Positions 11,258 to 19,096 of a stretch of 64,000 nt of DNA are shown piece after piece; the stretch's first letter is position 1; each line of letters begins with the position of its first letter. Below the pieces are notes generated by a model. It saw only the letters and a list, made by a program, of their open reading frames with translations. It ran no database searches and had not been told where the DNA came from. Origin of the DNA: Candidatus Brachythrix odensensis (GTDB lineage: Bacteria; Chloroflexota; Anaerolineae; J036; Brachytrichaceae); NCBI GenBank assembly GCA_016714465.1, contig JADKDT010000002.1, positions 62,001-126,000 on the forward strand, given 5' to 3'. The translations under genes and the position numbers were made by a program.

Positions 11258-11316
11258 CACCTGACCAAACCTGATCAAACCTTACCAACGTTATCAACGT
11301 TACCAACGCTACTGAC
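11258..11316 (-). repeat. Compound repeat across the lspA stop: GTTGATAAC-type 9-mers plus TTTGRTCAGG units
   Basis: Read on the minus strand, four 9-base units (11316-11281; the inner ones GTTGGTAAC and GTTGATAAC) encode the last residues of LspA (VGNVDNVGKV). They run straight into TTTGATCAGG-TTTGGTCAGG-TGG (11280-11258). The lspA TGA is the TGA of the first TTTGATCAGG. Confidence 0.8.
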
Positions 11317-11850
11317 CGGCTCCTTCCTGAAGCTCAACAAAAAGAGAATGACCACCCCGCCAACGATGCAGATGTCGGCAACGTTGGAGACCGGCCAGTC
11401 GAAGCCGATCTGCGGAATGCGCAGGTGGATGAAGTCGGTGACGTAACCCTGGCGGAGGCGATCGACGATATTGCCAAATGCGCCTCCCAGTTGCAGACCG
11501 AGAGCCACGCGAGAGAGGCGATCGTCGGCCGGCAGCCTCGGCGCATAGTAGAGGATCAGGCCGGCCACAAAAATGAAGACGACGAAAAACACGATCCCGC
11601 CGTCGGGAAACAGGCTGAAGGCCGAGCCCGTATTCTGAGTCCGGGTGAACGTGAGATACGGCACCAGGAAGTCGAAGATCGGCGTGTTTTGATACGGCGC
11701 GATGTTGGCCTCGATCAGGCGCTTGCTGACCTGATCGGCGACCAATGCAAGGGCCGCCACGACCAGGAGGACGCCATACCGATCTGCAAAGCGTGATGCG
11801 CGCGCGGGCTGCTCAATCACGGGTTCCTGGGTCGTCGCGGGATTTTCCAT
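11275..11850 (-). CDS. lspA: Lipoprotein signal peptidase (signal peptidase II)
   Basis: 191 residues with four hydrophobic segments. It cleaves signal peptides of diacylated prolipoproteins at the inner membrane. The DQVSK motif is at residues 39-43, and the two catalytic aspartates are Asp130 in GNIVDR and Asp159 in SNVADI. The ATG at 11850 has TAATAT 8 bases upstream and no Shine-Dalgarno, suggesting a leaderless mRNA. The C-terminal ten residues are encoded by 9-base repeats, so the tail is probably dispensable. It follows an LspA-like fusion gene on the same strand. Several lipoproteins in the window are likely substrates. Confidence 0.95.
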   Translation of the reverse strand: MENPATTQEPVIEQPARASRFADRYGVLLVVAALALVADQVSKRLIEANIAPYQNTPIFDFLVPYLTFTRTQNTGSAFSLFPDGGIVFFVVFIFVAGLILYYAPRLPADDRLSRVALGLQLGGAFGNIVDRLRQGYVTDFIHLRIPQIGFDWPVSNVADICIVGGVVILFLLSFRKEPVSSVGNVDNVGKV

Positions 11851-11858
11851 TTCGCCGG

Positions 11859-11864
11859 ATATTA
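11859..11864 (-). promoter_or_regulatory. -10 box of lspA (leaderless type)
   Basis: TAATAT on the minus strand, 8 bases before the lspA ATG; no Shine-Dalgarno sequence in between. Confidence 0.5.
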
Positions 11865-11893
11865 ACAGACGCGATCTATCAGCCTGTGGTCAT

Positions 11894-11946
11894 AACCAAA
11901 TACCCCAAGAACGGCATCCCCGGCTTCGCCGAGGTGCCGTATTTGG
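11894..11946. repeat. Intergenic hairpin upstream of lspA
   Basis: CCAAATA...TATTTGG outer arms, a CGGCA/TGCCG middle segment and a CCCCGGC-TTC-GCC core with an internal bulge. It sits between the end of the LspA-like fusion gene and the lspA promoter. Confidence 0.6.
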
Positions 11947-11954
11947 AAAATCTG

Positions 11955-13211
11955 TCAAGCTTTCCGCGGTGTGGCAGGCCAAAGCAGTCCGGCAGCAATG
12001 ATGATGATCCCGGCCAGCATCGCCACGTGGGCCAGGCTGAAGCCCGGAAGCGCGCCAAGGCGGATCGTGGTGAGGGTGGCGCCTCGCACCACTCCGTCAA
12101 ACAAGCTTGACGCCAAGCCTCCCGCGACCAGCGCGTAACCGATCCGGCGCAGGCCCTCGCTTTCGGACGCCCACATCCACATCAGTCCGGCCAACGCCAA
12201 ACCGAGCAGCTCCACCCCAGTCGACAGCCCGCCGGCCAACCCGGCTCTGGGCGAACCAGCGACCCCAAGCTTGCTCGCCTGATCGATCAGAAAGACGGAC
12301 GCCAGGGCGATCATCGGCAGCAAAACGGGCAGCGTTGCGGGCAGGCTCAGCCGTTCGGGCCGGGCCTGGCTGGCCCCGGAACGGGCCCGCACGACCTCGC
12401 GCGTCGGGGCCACCTTGGTCGGCGCCGGCGTCGGCTGGCCACGGAAAGACGGCTGCGCAACGACGGCCCCGATGTCAATCCGCCCAGTCTGCCAGCCACG
12501 CAGAATCGCGCGGCCATCGACGCCCGCTCCGCTATGGCTCAGGCGCTCGAGCAGGAGCATCTCATCGCCGCACACCAGCACTCCGCAACTCGGCGCGGAC
12601 AGGAAGTAACGGGATGCCTCCAGTAGTTGGGCGGTGTCGGCGGCTGCGGCCCGGTGCGCATTATCGATGACAAAGAGCATCACGGAGTTGGCCAGCGACA
12701 CCGTGTTCAGGATCATGGACGGCAGCGCGGAACGGAACCGCTTCACGAATGTTGTCGTCGCCTGAGCCATATCCGTCGCCGCGGATTCGTTGGCCGGCGC
12801 GCGATCGGCGTCCTCCTGCAAACGGGTCAGCTTGAGAAGCTCAGACCGCAGGGCCGTGATGGCGGGTTTCTCCGAGGCCAGGGCCGACTCGGACAGCGCC
12901 TCGAGCAGTTCAAAGACGAGGTATTGCCATGGCCGCAGATAAGGCGGCAAATTGGCCGCGTCTACATAGGCTGACAGGACCTTGCGGTGTTCGGGAGTTC
13001 TCGGCTTGCGCGGCCCATCCGGGGCGGCCACCCGCAGGACCTCTTCGATGTCGCGCGCGCTGCCAAACAGGGTCAGCATGTGCGGGCCTGGCACCCCATG
13101 CGTGCGGTCGAGCTGCGACATCAGGCCACCGAGCGCGCGCTGCTGGTCGGCCGTTAGCGTGAGGGCTGCGTCCGCTTCAACAATCGTGCGTGTCTTTTGG
13201 GCCGTTTGCAT
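11955..13211 (-). CDS. KAP-NTPase-like / LspA-like fusion membrane protein
   Basis: 418 residues from the ATG at 13211 (numbering from there). Residues 1-265 resemble KAP-type P-loop NTPases: PWQYLVFELLEAL, then MLFVIDNAHR (178-187, a Walker B-like strand) followed by a helix and SCGVLVCGDEMLLLERL. No convincing Walker A lysine is present. Residues 300-415 are membrane-embedded and resemble signal peptidase II: LIDQASK (308-314, compare DQVSK of lspA) and SSLFDGVVRG (368-377), with one catalytic Asp kept. The second catalytic Asp is replaced in SLAHVAM (His395). It is upstream of true lspA on the same strand. It looks like an inactive or altered LspA fold fused to a degenerate NTPase. Function is unknown; a role in lipoprotein export or LspA control is only inference. 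A longer start at 13250 would lie inside a hairpin. Confidence 0.8.
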   Translation of the reverse strand: MQTAQKTRTIVEADAALTLTADQQRALGGLMSQLDRTHGVPGPHMLTLFGSARDIEEVLRVAAPDGPRKPRTPEHRKVLSAYVDAANLPPYLRPWQYLVFELLEALSESALASEKPAITALRSELLKLTRLQEDADRAPANESAATDMAQATTTFVKRFRSALPSMILNTVSLANSVMLFVIDNAHRAAAADTAQLLEASRYFLSAPSCGVLVCGDEMLLLERLSHSGAGVDGRAILRGWQTGRIDIGAVVAQPSFRGQPTPAPTKVAPTREVVRARSGASQARPERLSLPATLPVLLPMIALASVFLIDQASKLGVAGSPRAGLAGGLSTGVELLGLALAGLMWMWASESEGLRRIGYALVAGGLASSLFDGVVRGATLTTIRLGALPGFSLAHVAMLAGIIIIAAGLLWPATPRKA

Positions 13212-13223
13212 CCGAATGGACCA

Positions 13224-13229
13224 AGTGTA
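13224..13229 (-). promoter_or_regulatory. Possible -10 box of the KAP/LspA-like gene
   Basis: TACACT on the minus strand, 12 bases before the ATG at 13211, implying a very short leader. Confidence 0.35.
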
Positions 13230-13242
13230 GCGCAATCGCGAG

Positions 13243-13277
13243 ATCAGCATCCCCGCGCTTCGCGCGGGGATGCTGAT
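13243..13277. repeat. Intergenic hairpin, CCCCGCGC-TTC-GCGCGGGG core
   Basis: Perfect 16-bp arms 13243-13258 and 13262-13277, loop TTC. It lies between the ileS stop and the start of the KAP/LspA-like gene. Confidence 0.75.
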
Positions 13278-13291
13278 TTCGCCATTCGTAT

Positions 13292-16200
13292 TTAGGCGCG
13301 GGTGATGCCCAGTTCGAGCGTCTCCCCGTCGAAACTGTCGGTGGCGGTGTGCCCGGCCGGCTGCTCGGATGGGCGCAGGGCCAGGCTCAGCGTTTCCGCC
13401 TTGACATAGTCGGCGAAGGCGTCGAGCGCCGCCGCAAGCCGGGGCGTGGCTTTGAACTCGGTGCTGATCCGGTCGGTGACCTTCAGCCCTGAAGACTTGC
13501 GCAGATCGTTGATCCGCCGGACTGCATCGCGGGCGAGGCCCTCCCGCAGAAGCGGCTCAGTCAGCGCGGTATCCAGCGCGACGACGATGCCATTGGCGCC
13601 CTCCACCACAAGACCCTCGCGCGGCTGGGCCTGGACGAGGATGGCGTCCGGCTCCAGCACCACCACCTGCCCCGCAACGTCGATCTTGACCGGCTGCCCG
13701 GCCCGGGTCGTGGCAACGACGACCGCAGGATCGACCGCGGCGAGCGCGGCGCGGACCTTGGGGAAATCCGCGCCAAACCGCGGTCCGAGCTTGCGATTGT
13801 CCGGCAGGACGCGATATGTGACAAGATCGCTCTCGCGGGCCGAAAACTCAATCGCCTTGATGTTCAGCTCGTCCGAGATGACATCATTCTGTCGCAGGAT
13901 GGCGGCCCGGCCGGCGGGATCGGCAACAACAAAGATGCGCGCAAGGGGTTGGCGCACCTTGACTTTGGACTGCGCGCGCAGGCTGTGCCCGAGATTCACC
14001 GTTGTGCGGGCGACCTCGACATCCGCCAGCAAAGCCTTTTCTTCGTCGCTCAGCGCGCGCGCGTCCGGGAAACGCTCGTGGTGGACAGAGAACGCGCCGG
14101 CTGGCGCGTCGCCGGCCGTGATCAGGCCCATCCCCGAAAGGTTCTGCCACATCGCCTCGGTCAGGAACGGCATCACCGGCGCAAACAGCCGGCAGACCGT
14201 GGTCAGCACCTGGTAAAGCGTTTCGTAGGCGGCGCGCTTGTCGGCGTCCATTTCACCCCGCCAGAAGCGCTCACGCGAGCGGCGCACGTACCACTTGGAC
14301 AAGTCGTCGACGAAGCGCTCGCCCGCCAGAGCGGCTGTGCGCGCATCATATGCCTCGAGGGCAGCCCCAATCTCGCCGGTCACCTGGGCCAGGCGGGCCA
14401 ACACCCAGCGATCCAGCGAGGTCAAGTCGCCGAGGGCAGGACCGCCCGGCGTCCAGCCATCAATTGCGGCATAGTTACAGAAGAAGGCGTAGACGTTCCA
14501 CAGCGGGATGACAACATCGCGCCGGATGTGATCGAGCGACTTCCAGCCAAAGAGCAGGTTGTCGTCGTAGCGATGACGGGCGTATGTCCAGCGCATCACA
14601 TCGGCGCCAGCCCGCTCGGCAGCCTCGTTGAACTCGATTGAGTTGCCCTTCGACTTGTGCATCGAATCGCCCTTCTCGTCCAGAAGCGTGGCGAATCCAA
14701 GGATGGTCCTGGCCGGGGCCTGCTCCTCGAGGACGGTGCTCATCGCGATCAGCGAATAGAACCAATTGCGGAACTGGCCCGGAAAGCTTTCGGTGATGAA
14801 GTCAGCCGGGAACCAGCGCTCCCATTCCTCGCGATCGCTGCCATAGAACATCGTGCTGTAGGCGACGATGCCGGCGTCGAGCCAGGGGTTGCCCACATCC
14901 TTCACGCGTATCCCGATCTGGCCGGTTTTGGGATCGCGGATCTTGACCTGGTCGATCCACGGGCGATGCGGGGTATGTCCTTCAAACGCCTCCCAACCTT
15001 CGACCGCGCGAGATTTGAGCTCCGTCTGGCTGCCGATCACCTCGAAGGAGCCATCGGGGTATTCCCAGATGGGCAGGGCCAGGCCCCAGTAGCGCTTCTT
15101 GGAGATCATCCAGTCATGCATGTTGCGCAGCCAGTCCAGCTCCCGCTCCTTTCCAAATTCGGGGATCCAGTTGATCGTCGACGAGACCTTCATCATCTGA
15201 TGGCGCAATTGGTCCATCGAGATGTACCACTCGTCGACCTGGCGGTAGAGCAACTTGGTTTTGCAGCGCCAGCAGTGCGGGTAGCGGTGATGATAGGTGT
15301 CGCGCCGATAGAGAAAACCCTTGTCGCGCAGCAGTCGCTCGACTTCGTTCGGGACATCGTGGCCGAACCGGCCGGTCAGGTTGCCGTACCCGGCCATGAA
15401 ATTACCGGTCTCGTCGAGCGGCGCGACGGCGGGCGTGTCGAACTGCTTGCCGAGCTTGTAGTCCTCGGGGCCGCAGCCTGGCGCATTGTGGACAATCCCC
15501 GTGCCCTCTGCCTCACCGACTTCATCCCACAGAATGATGCGGTGGGCGAAGTTGGCGTGACCCGTGCGTTTGGACCACTCGGCCTCGGCGGCCTGCCAGG
15601 CGGGCAGGTCGTCAAACAGGCCGGCGTAGGTCCAGCCGTCCATCCCGGCGCCAACAATCGTGCCAAGCAGCTCAAAGTCGCCGGACAATAGCTTGAGCGT
15701 CTGCGCGCCGAGCACATAGGCGGCGTCGCCCTGACGCACGATGGCGTAGCTCAGTTTTGGCCCAACCGCGCACATGACGTTGGCCGGGAGGGTCCAGGGG
15801 GTCGTCGTCCAGGCCAGCGCAAAGCGGTTCTCCGCGGTCTTCCAGGCATCCGCCCCCTCCGGGCTTGCCCATGCGGCGGCATCGACGTTCCAGGTCAACA
15901 GCTTCATCCGCACGGTGAAGGCGGGATCCGGCACATCCTTGTAGCCGTCGACCTCCATCTCGTGCTGGCTGATCCCGGTCGCGCAGCGCGGGCACCATGG
16001 GATGACGTCCCCGCCCCGATAGACCCAGCCATTCTTGTAGCATTCCTTGAGGAAGCCCCAGATCTGATAGTTGTTTTCGTCAGCGAAGGTGAAATAGGAG
16101 CCGGCCAGTTCAGGCATGCCCAGTTTGCCCACAAGCTGTTCGACGGTGCCGCTCACTTCGCGCGCGCCGCGCTGCAGGGTCAGCCGCTGCATGGGATCCT

Positions 16201-16690
16201 CGGCGATCTTGTCGGCCAGCATGCGCAGCTCGTCGGGGCTATTCCAGTCCATCCAATATCCGAGGCGAATCGACTGCTCGGTCTGCTGGGCGGCCATCTT
16301 CAGCACCCGCTGCTTGCACAGGCGGATGAAGTTCTCGATCCCCATCGCCTCGATGTCCTGCTTGTTCTTGAGCCCGAGCGATTTCTCAACCTCGACCTCC
16401 ACCCAGAGACCCTGGCAGTCAAAGCCATTCTGCCAGCGCTGGTTGTGGCCCAGCATGGCGTGATAACGCTGCCACATGTCCTTGTAAGTCCGGCCCCAGG
16501 CATGGTGAACGCCCATCGGATTGTTGGCCGTGATCGGCCCATCGACAAACGAGAAGCGCTTCTCTGAGTTCGCGAGCCGTTCCCGCAAGCGATCAAATGC
16601 CGAGGTGCGCGCCCAGAAAGCCAAAACATCGCGTTCCTGGCTTGAGAAGTCCACCTGGGTGGACACCGATTGGATGACCGAATGTGACAT
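13292..16690 (-). CDS. ileS: Isoleucyl-tRNA synthetase
   Basis: 1132 residues, a class Ia synthetase charging tRNA-Ile. The ATG at 16690 has AAGGAA upstream; reading back to 16786 adds an implausible N-terminus. The HIGH-type motif is GVHHAWG at residues 60-66, and the KMSKS-type motif is MHKSKGN near residue 677. The HHAWG form and overall pattern match the clade 2 (eukaryote/Thermus-like) IleS rather than the E. coli type. The CP1 editing region (TTWTLPANVM) and the anticodon-binding region are present. Zinc ligands occur in CPRC and in CWRCKTK. It is the first gene of a minus-strand run ending with lspA and shares a divergent promoter region with the gene at 16792. Confidence 0.97.
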   Translation of the reverse strand: MSHSVIQSVSTQVDFSSQERDVLAFWARTSAFDRLRERLANSEKRFSFVDGPITANNPMGVHHAWGRTYKDMWQRYHAMLGHNQRWQNGFDCQGLWVEVEVEKSLGLKNKQDIEAMGIENFIRLCKQRVLKMAAQQTEQSIRLGYWMDWNSPDELRMLADKIAEDPMQRLTLQRGAREVSGTVEQLVGKLGMPELAGSYFTFADENNYQIWGFLKECYKNGWVYRGGDVIPWCPRCATGISQHEMEVDGYKDVPDPAFTVRMKLLTWNVDAAAWASPEGADAWKTAENRFALAWTTTPWTLPANVMCAVGPKLSYAIVRQGDAAYVLGAQTLKLLSGDFELLGTIVGAGMDGWTYAGLFDDLPAWQAAEAEWSKRTGHANFAHRIILWDEVGEAEGTGIVHNAPGCGPEDYKLGKQFDTPAVAPLDETGNFMAGYGNLTGRFGHDVPNEVERLLRDKGFLYRRDTYHHRYPHCWRCKTKLLYRQVDEWYISMDQLRHQMMKVSSTINWIPEFGKERELDWLRNMHDWMISKKRYWGLALPIWEYPDGSFEVIGSQTELKSRAVEGWEAFEGHTPHRPWIDQVKIRDPKTGQIGIRVKDVGNPWLDAGIVAYSTMFYGSDREEWERWFPADFITESFPGQFRNWFYSLIAMSTVLEEQAPARTILGFATLLDEKGDSMHKSKGNSIEFNEAAERAGADVMRWTYARHRYDDNLLFGWKSLDHIRRDVVIPLWNVYAFFCNYAAIDGWTPGGPALGDLTSLDRWVLARLAQVTGEIGAALEAYDARTAALAGERFVDDLSKWYVRRSRERFWRGEMDADKRAAYETLYQVLTTVCRLFAPVMPFLTEAMWQNLSGMGLITAGDAPAGAFSVHHERFPDARALSDEEKALLADVEVARTTVNLGHSLRAQSKVKVRQPLARIFVVADPAGRAAILRQNDVISDELNIKAIEFSARESDLVTYRVLPDNRKLGPRFGADFPKVRAALAAVDPAVVVATTRAGQPVKIDVAGQVVVLEPDAILVQAQPREGLVVEGANGIVVALDTALTEPLLREGLARDAVRRINDLRKSSGLKVTDRISTEFKATPRLAAALDAFADYVKAETLSLALRPSEQPAGHTATDSFDGETLELGITRA

Positions 16691-16777
16691 GGGTTTCCTT
16701 CTTGCCCCGCGACTGGCGGCAGCCCAACAGGCAAAGCGACTGAAATGCCGCGCCGGCCTCAGGCCGCGAGATGATAC

Positions 16778-16783
16778 TACAAT
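16778..16783 (+). promoter_or_regulatory. -10 box for a leaderless start at 16792
   Basis: TACAAT lies 8 bases before the ATG at 16792, with no Shine-Dalgarno sequence between. Confidence 0.5.
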
Positions 16784-16791
16784 CACGAGTT

Positions 16792-17889
16792 ATGAAACGC
16801 AGAGTCAAGGTCGACAATTTCCCCTACTTGCGCGTGCGTTTACAGCCCAGCCTAACGGCCGCCGTGCTGGGGGGGCTGCCGCCGGGCGCTGAAGTTGACG
16901 TGCTTGACATTGACGGCGACTGGGCGATGATCGCCCTGCAGGCAGGCGGCGCGCGCGTCAGCGATACCGGCGATATGTCCCAACCCGCGGTCGCGTATGT
17001 GTTTGCCGGCTATCTGGTGGGCGAAGCCCTGCCCCCGCCTCCGCCCGCCAGCAAATACATGCTTGGCGTCAACGTGATTTCGAACACCGGCCTGGCGATG
17101 CGCTGGGCGGCGCTTGGCTGCCGCTACTTTGTCGTCATCGACGATTTTGGCGCGGCGAGTGAGCTGAAGCGCCGTTTCCCAGACGCGGTGGTCATGGCGC
17201 GACGCTGGTTTGGAAATGAGATTCCCTCCGTGGATCGCGCCTTCGACCGCCTCGAGGGCGCCTCGGATCCCGGACTGATCTACACCGGAATCAACGAGGG
17301 CGATGGCCTGGGCCAGAGCGATGATGACCTGAAACGGCGCGCCCACTTTGATGTGATGCTGGCCGAGCGCATCCGTGCCGCCACGGGCGCGCGCTATGCC
17401 GGCGGCAGCTTTTCGATGGGGGCCCCTGACTACACCAGCGAGTCGGTGTGCCAGCTGATGCGCAGCGTTTATGCCCCCGCCTACAACGCCGGCGTACTCG
17501 GGTTGGACATGCACCTCTACTCGCCAACGCCCGCTCACATTCAGGACGAAGGCGAGTGGATCTGGTATGAACGGCGCTGGGAATTCCTCTTTACCAAATG
17601 CGGATTTGACCCGCGGGTGCGCGCCATCTACTGCAGCGAGACTGGTCTTGACGAGGGCGGCGTAGGCGGATTCCCGCAGCATGCCAGCACTCAGGACCAA
17701 TTCCGAACGTGGTGCGCGAGATTCATTGACGCCCAGACGCGGCCCCTCGTCGTTGCCGGCCAGACGTTCCCCTCGCCCGCTCTCGGCGGCGCGATCTTTC
17801 AGGCTGGGGACAGCCGGACCAGCTCTGGCGGATGGGGCGGTTATAACATCGAAGGCTATGTCGATACGATTCGACAGTTTTGGGCATAG
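16792..17889 (+). CDS. SH3-domain protein with glycoside-hydrolase-like barrel
   Basis: 365 residues. Residues 1-75 form a bacterial SH3-like domain (LRVRLQPSLTAAVLGGLPPG, then GDWAMIAL). After a Pro-rich link PPPPPAS, residues 88-365 read as a TIM-barrel-like domain: MLGVNVISNTGLAMRW, YFVVIDDFG, GLIYTGINEGDG, YAGGSFSMGAPD, DMHLYSP and IYCSETGLDEGG. The spaced acidic residues NEGD and SETG could be catalytic, as in retaining glycosidases. No signal peptide is visible. The ATG at 16792 follows a -10 box by 8 bases; an ATG at 16771 would overlap that promoter. Substrate is unknown; cell-wall or polysaccharide binding through SH3 is an inference. Confidence 0.8.
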   Translation: MKRRVKVDNFPYLRVRLQPSLTAAVLGGLPPGAEVDVLDIDGDWAMIALQAGGARVSDTGDMSQPAVAYVFAGYLVGEALPPPPPASKYMLGVNVISNTGLAMRWAALGCRYFVVIDDFGAASELKRRFPDAVVMARRWFGNEIPSVDRAFDRLEGASDPGLIYTGINEGDGLGQSDDDLKRRAHFDVMLAERIRAATGARYAGGSFSMGAPDYTSESVCQLMRSVYAPAYNAGVLGLDMHLYSPTPAHIQDEGEWIWYERRWEFLFTKCGFDPRVRAIYCSETGLDEGGVGGFPQHASTQDQFRTWCARFIDAQTRPLVVAGQTFPSPALGGAIFQAGDSRTSSGGWGGYNIEGYVDTIRQFWA

Positions 17890-17900
17890 GAACGAACACC

Positions 17901-17953
17901 CTGCCAGTGAACGATATCCCTCGACGAAGCCAAGGGATATCGTTCACTGGCAG
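17901..17953. repeat. Intergenic hairpin upstream of lysW
   Basis: Perfect 21-bp arms 17901-17921 and 17933-17953 with an 11-base loop. It follows the SH3/glycosidase-like gene and ends 7 bases before the lysW -10 box, so it probably insulates the lys operon. Confidence 0.75.
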
Positions 17954-17960
17954 ATCACGG

Positions 17961-17966
17961 TAAAAT
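17961..17966 (+). promoter_or_regulatory. -10 box of lysW (leaderless type)
   Basis: TAAAAT, 7 bases before the lysW ATG at 17974; no Shine-Dalgarno sequence. Confidence 0.55.
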
Positions 17967-17973
17967 CGCTCTT

Positions 17974-18144
17974 ATGAATACAGCCGAATGCCCCGAGTGC
18001 GGCGCGACGATCACGTTCAAGAGCGCGCCGCTCCTCCATGAGCTCGTCCGCTGCGCCGACTGCGGCGCCGAATTGGAGGTCACCAAGCTCGACCCGCTCA
18101 GCCTTGCCCTGGCCCCGATGGAAGAAGAAGACTGGGGCGAATAG
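17974..18144 (+). CDS. lysW: LysW amino-group carrier protein
   Basis: 56 residues. LysW carries alpha-aminoadipate and its derivatives, linked to its C-terminal glutamate, through lysine (or arginine) synthesis. The diagnostic features are all present: a zinc-binding pair CPEC (Cys6, Cys9) and CADC (Cys27, Cys30), an acidic C-terminal half, and the exact EDWGE tail that is the substrate-attachment motif. It is followed 2 bases later by lysX. The promoter appears leaderless. Confidence 0.95.
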   Translation: MNTAECPECGATITFKSAPLLHELVRCADCGAELEVTKLDPLSLALAPMEEEDWGE

Positions 18145-18146
18145 GG

Positions 18147-18989
18147 ATGCGCGTCTGCATCGTCTGCTCCCTGGTTCGGCCGGAAGAAAAGCAACTGATC
18201 GAGGCGTTTGAGCGTCACGGCGTTCGCCCGGATGTCATCGATGACCGCGGGGCCGTGTTCGATCTGAACGACCTCAGCGTGTGGCGGCAATATGACGTCG
18301 TCGTCGAGCGCTGCGTTTCGCAGAGTCGGGCCCTGTACGTCCAACGCATGATGCGCGTCGCAGGCGTGCGGGCGGTCAACAGCCACGAAGTGATCGAGAA
18401 CTGCGGCGACAAGTTCATCACCACCCAATTGCTGCTCGAACAGGGCGTGCCCACTACCCGGGTGCTGATGGCCTTCACCCCAGAGTCGGCGCTCAAGGCC
18501 ATCGAGACCCTCGGCTATCCGTGCGTGCTCAAACCCGTCGTCGGCTCATGGGGCCGTGGCGTTGTGCGCGTCAACGATCGCGACGCGGCCGAGGCGGTTG
18601 TCGGGCTGCGAGACGAGTTGGGCGGCTATCAACAACATATCTACTACGTGCAGGAGATGATCGCCAAACCCCAGCGCGACATCCGGTCATTTGTCATCGG
18701 CGATCGGTGTGTGGCCGCGATCTACCGCACCTCGGCCCATTGGATCACCAATACACACCTCGGCGGCAAGGCCAGCAATTGCCCGGTCACGCCCGAACTC
18801 GAGCGCATTTCGGTCGCGGCCGCCAAAGCCGTGGGTGGCGGCATCGTCGCCGTCGACCTGTTCGAGGATCCGGCCCGCGGACTGCTTGTCAACGAGGTCA
18901 ACCACACCATGGAGTTCCGCAACAGCGTGCCAGCCACCGGTGTGGATATTCCCGGCCTCATGGCGGAATACGTGCTGGGTGTCCGGTAG
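18147..18989 (+). CDS. lysX: Alpha-aminoadipate--LysW ligase
   Basis: 280 residues, RimK-like ATP-grasp ligase that joins alpha-aminoadipate to the C-terminal glutamate of LysW. Visible motifs: NCGDKFITTQLLLEQGVPTTR, the ATP-binding GYPCVLKPVVGSWGRGV, and the metal-binding VNEVNHTMEFRNS near the C-terminus, typical of LysX/ArgX. It could also accept glutamate for arginine synthesis, as bifunctional LysX enzymes do; sequence alone does not settle this. It lies 2 bases after lysW and is probably translationally coupled. Confidence 0.93.
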   Translation: MRVCIVCSLVRPEEKQLIEAFERHGVRPDVIDDRGAVFDLNDLSVWRQYDVVVERCVSQSRALYVQRMMRVAGVRAVNSHEVIENCGDKFITTQLLLEQGVPTTRVLMAFTPESALKAIETLGYPCVLKPVVGSWGRGVVRVNDRDAAEAVVGLRDELGGYQQHIYYVQEMIAKPQRDIRSFVIGDRCVAAIYRTSAHWITNTHLGGKASNCPVTPELERISVAAAKAVGGGIVAVDLFEDPARGLLVNEVNHTMEFRNSVPATGVDIPGLMAEYVLGVR

Positions 18990-19002
18990 GGTCAGTCACT
19001 TA

Positions 19003-19060
19003 ACAGAAGAAGGGAAGAAGGAAGGATTCACGGTTTCCTTCCCTTCTTCCTTTCTTCTGT
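19003..19060. repeat. Polypurine/polypyrimidine inverted repeat between lysX and lysY
   Basis: ACAGAAGAA... at 19003 mirrors ...TTTCTTCTGT ending at 19060, about 24-base arms with a few offsets and a short loop. One arm is nearly all purine. It is unlike the GC-rich hairpins elsewhere in the window. Confidence 0.65.
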
Positions 19061-19096
19061 GAAAACATCTCGGCCGGCATGTCTCGAGGGGAAACT

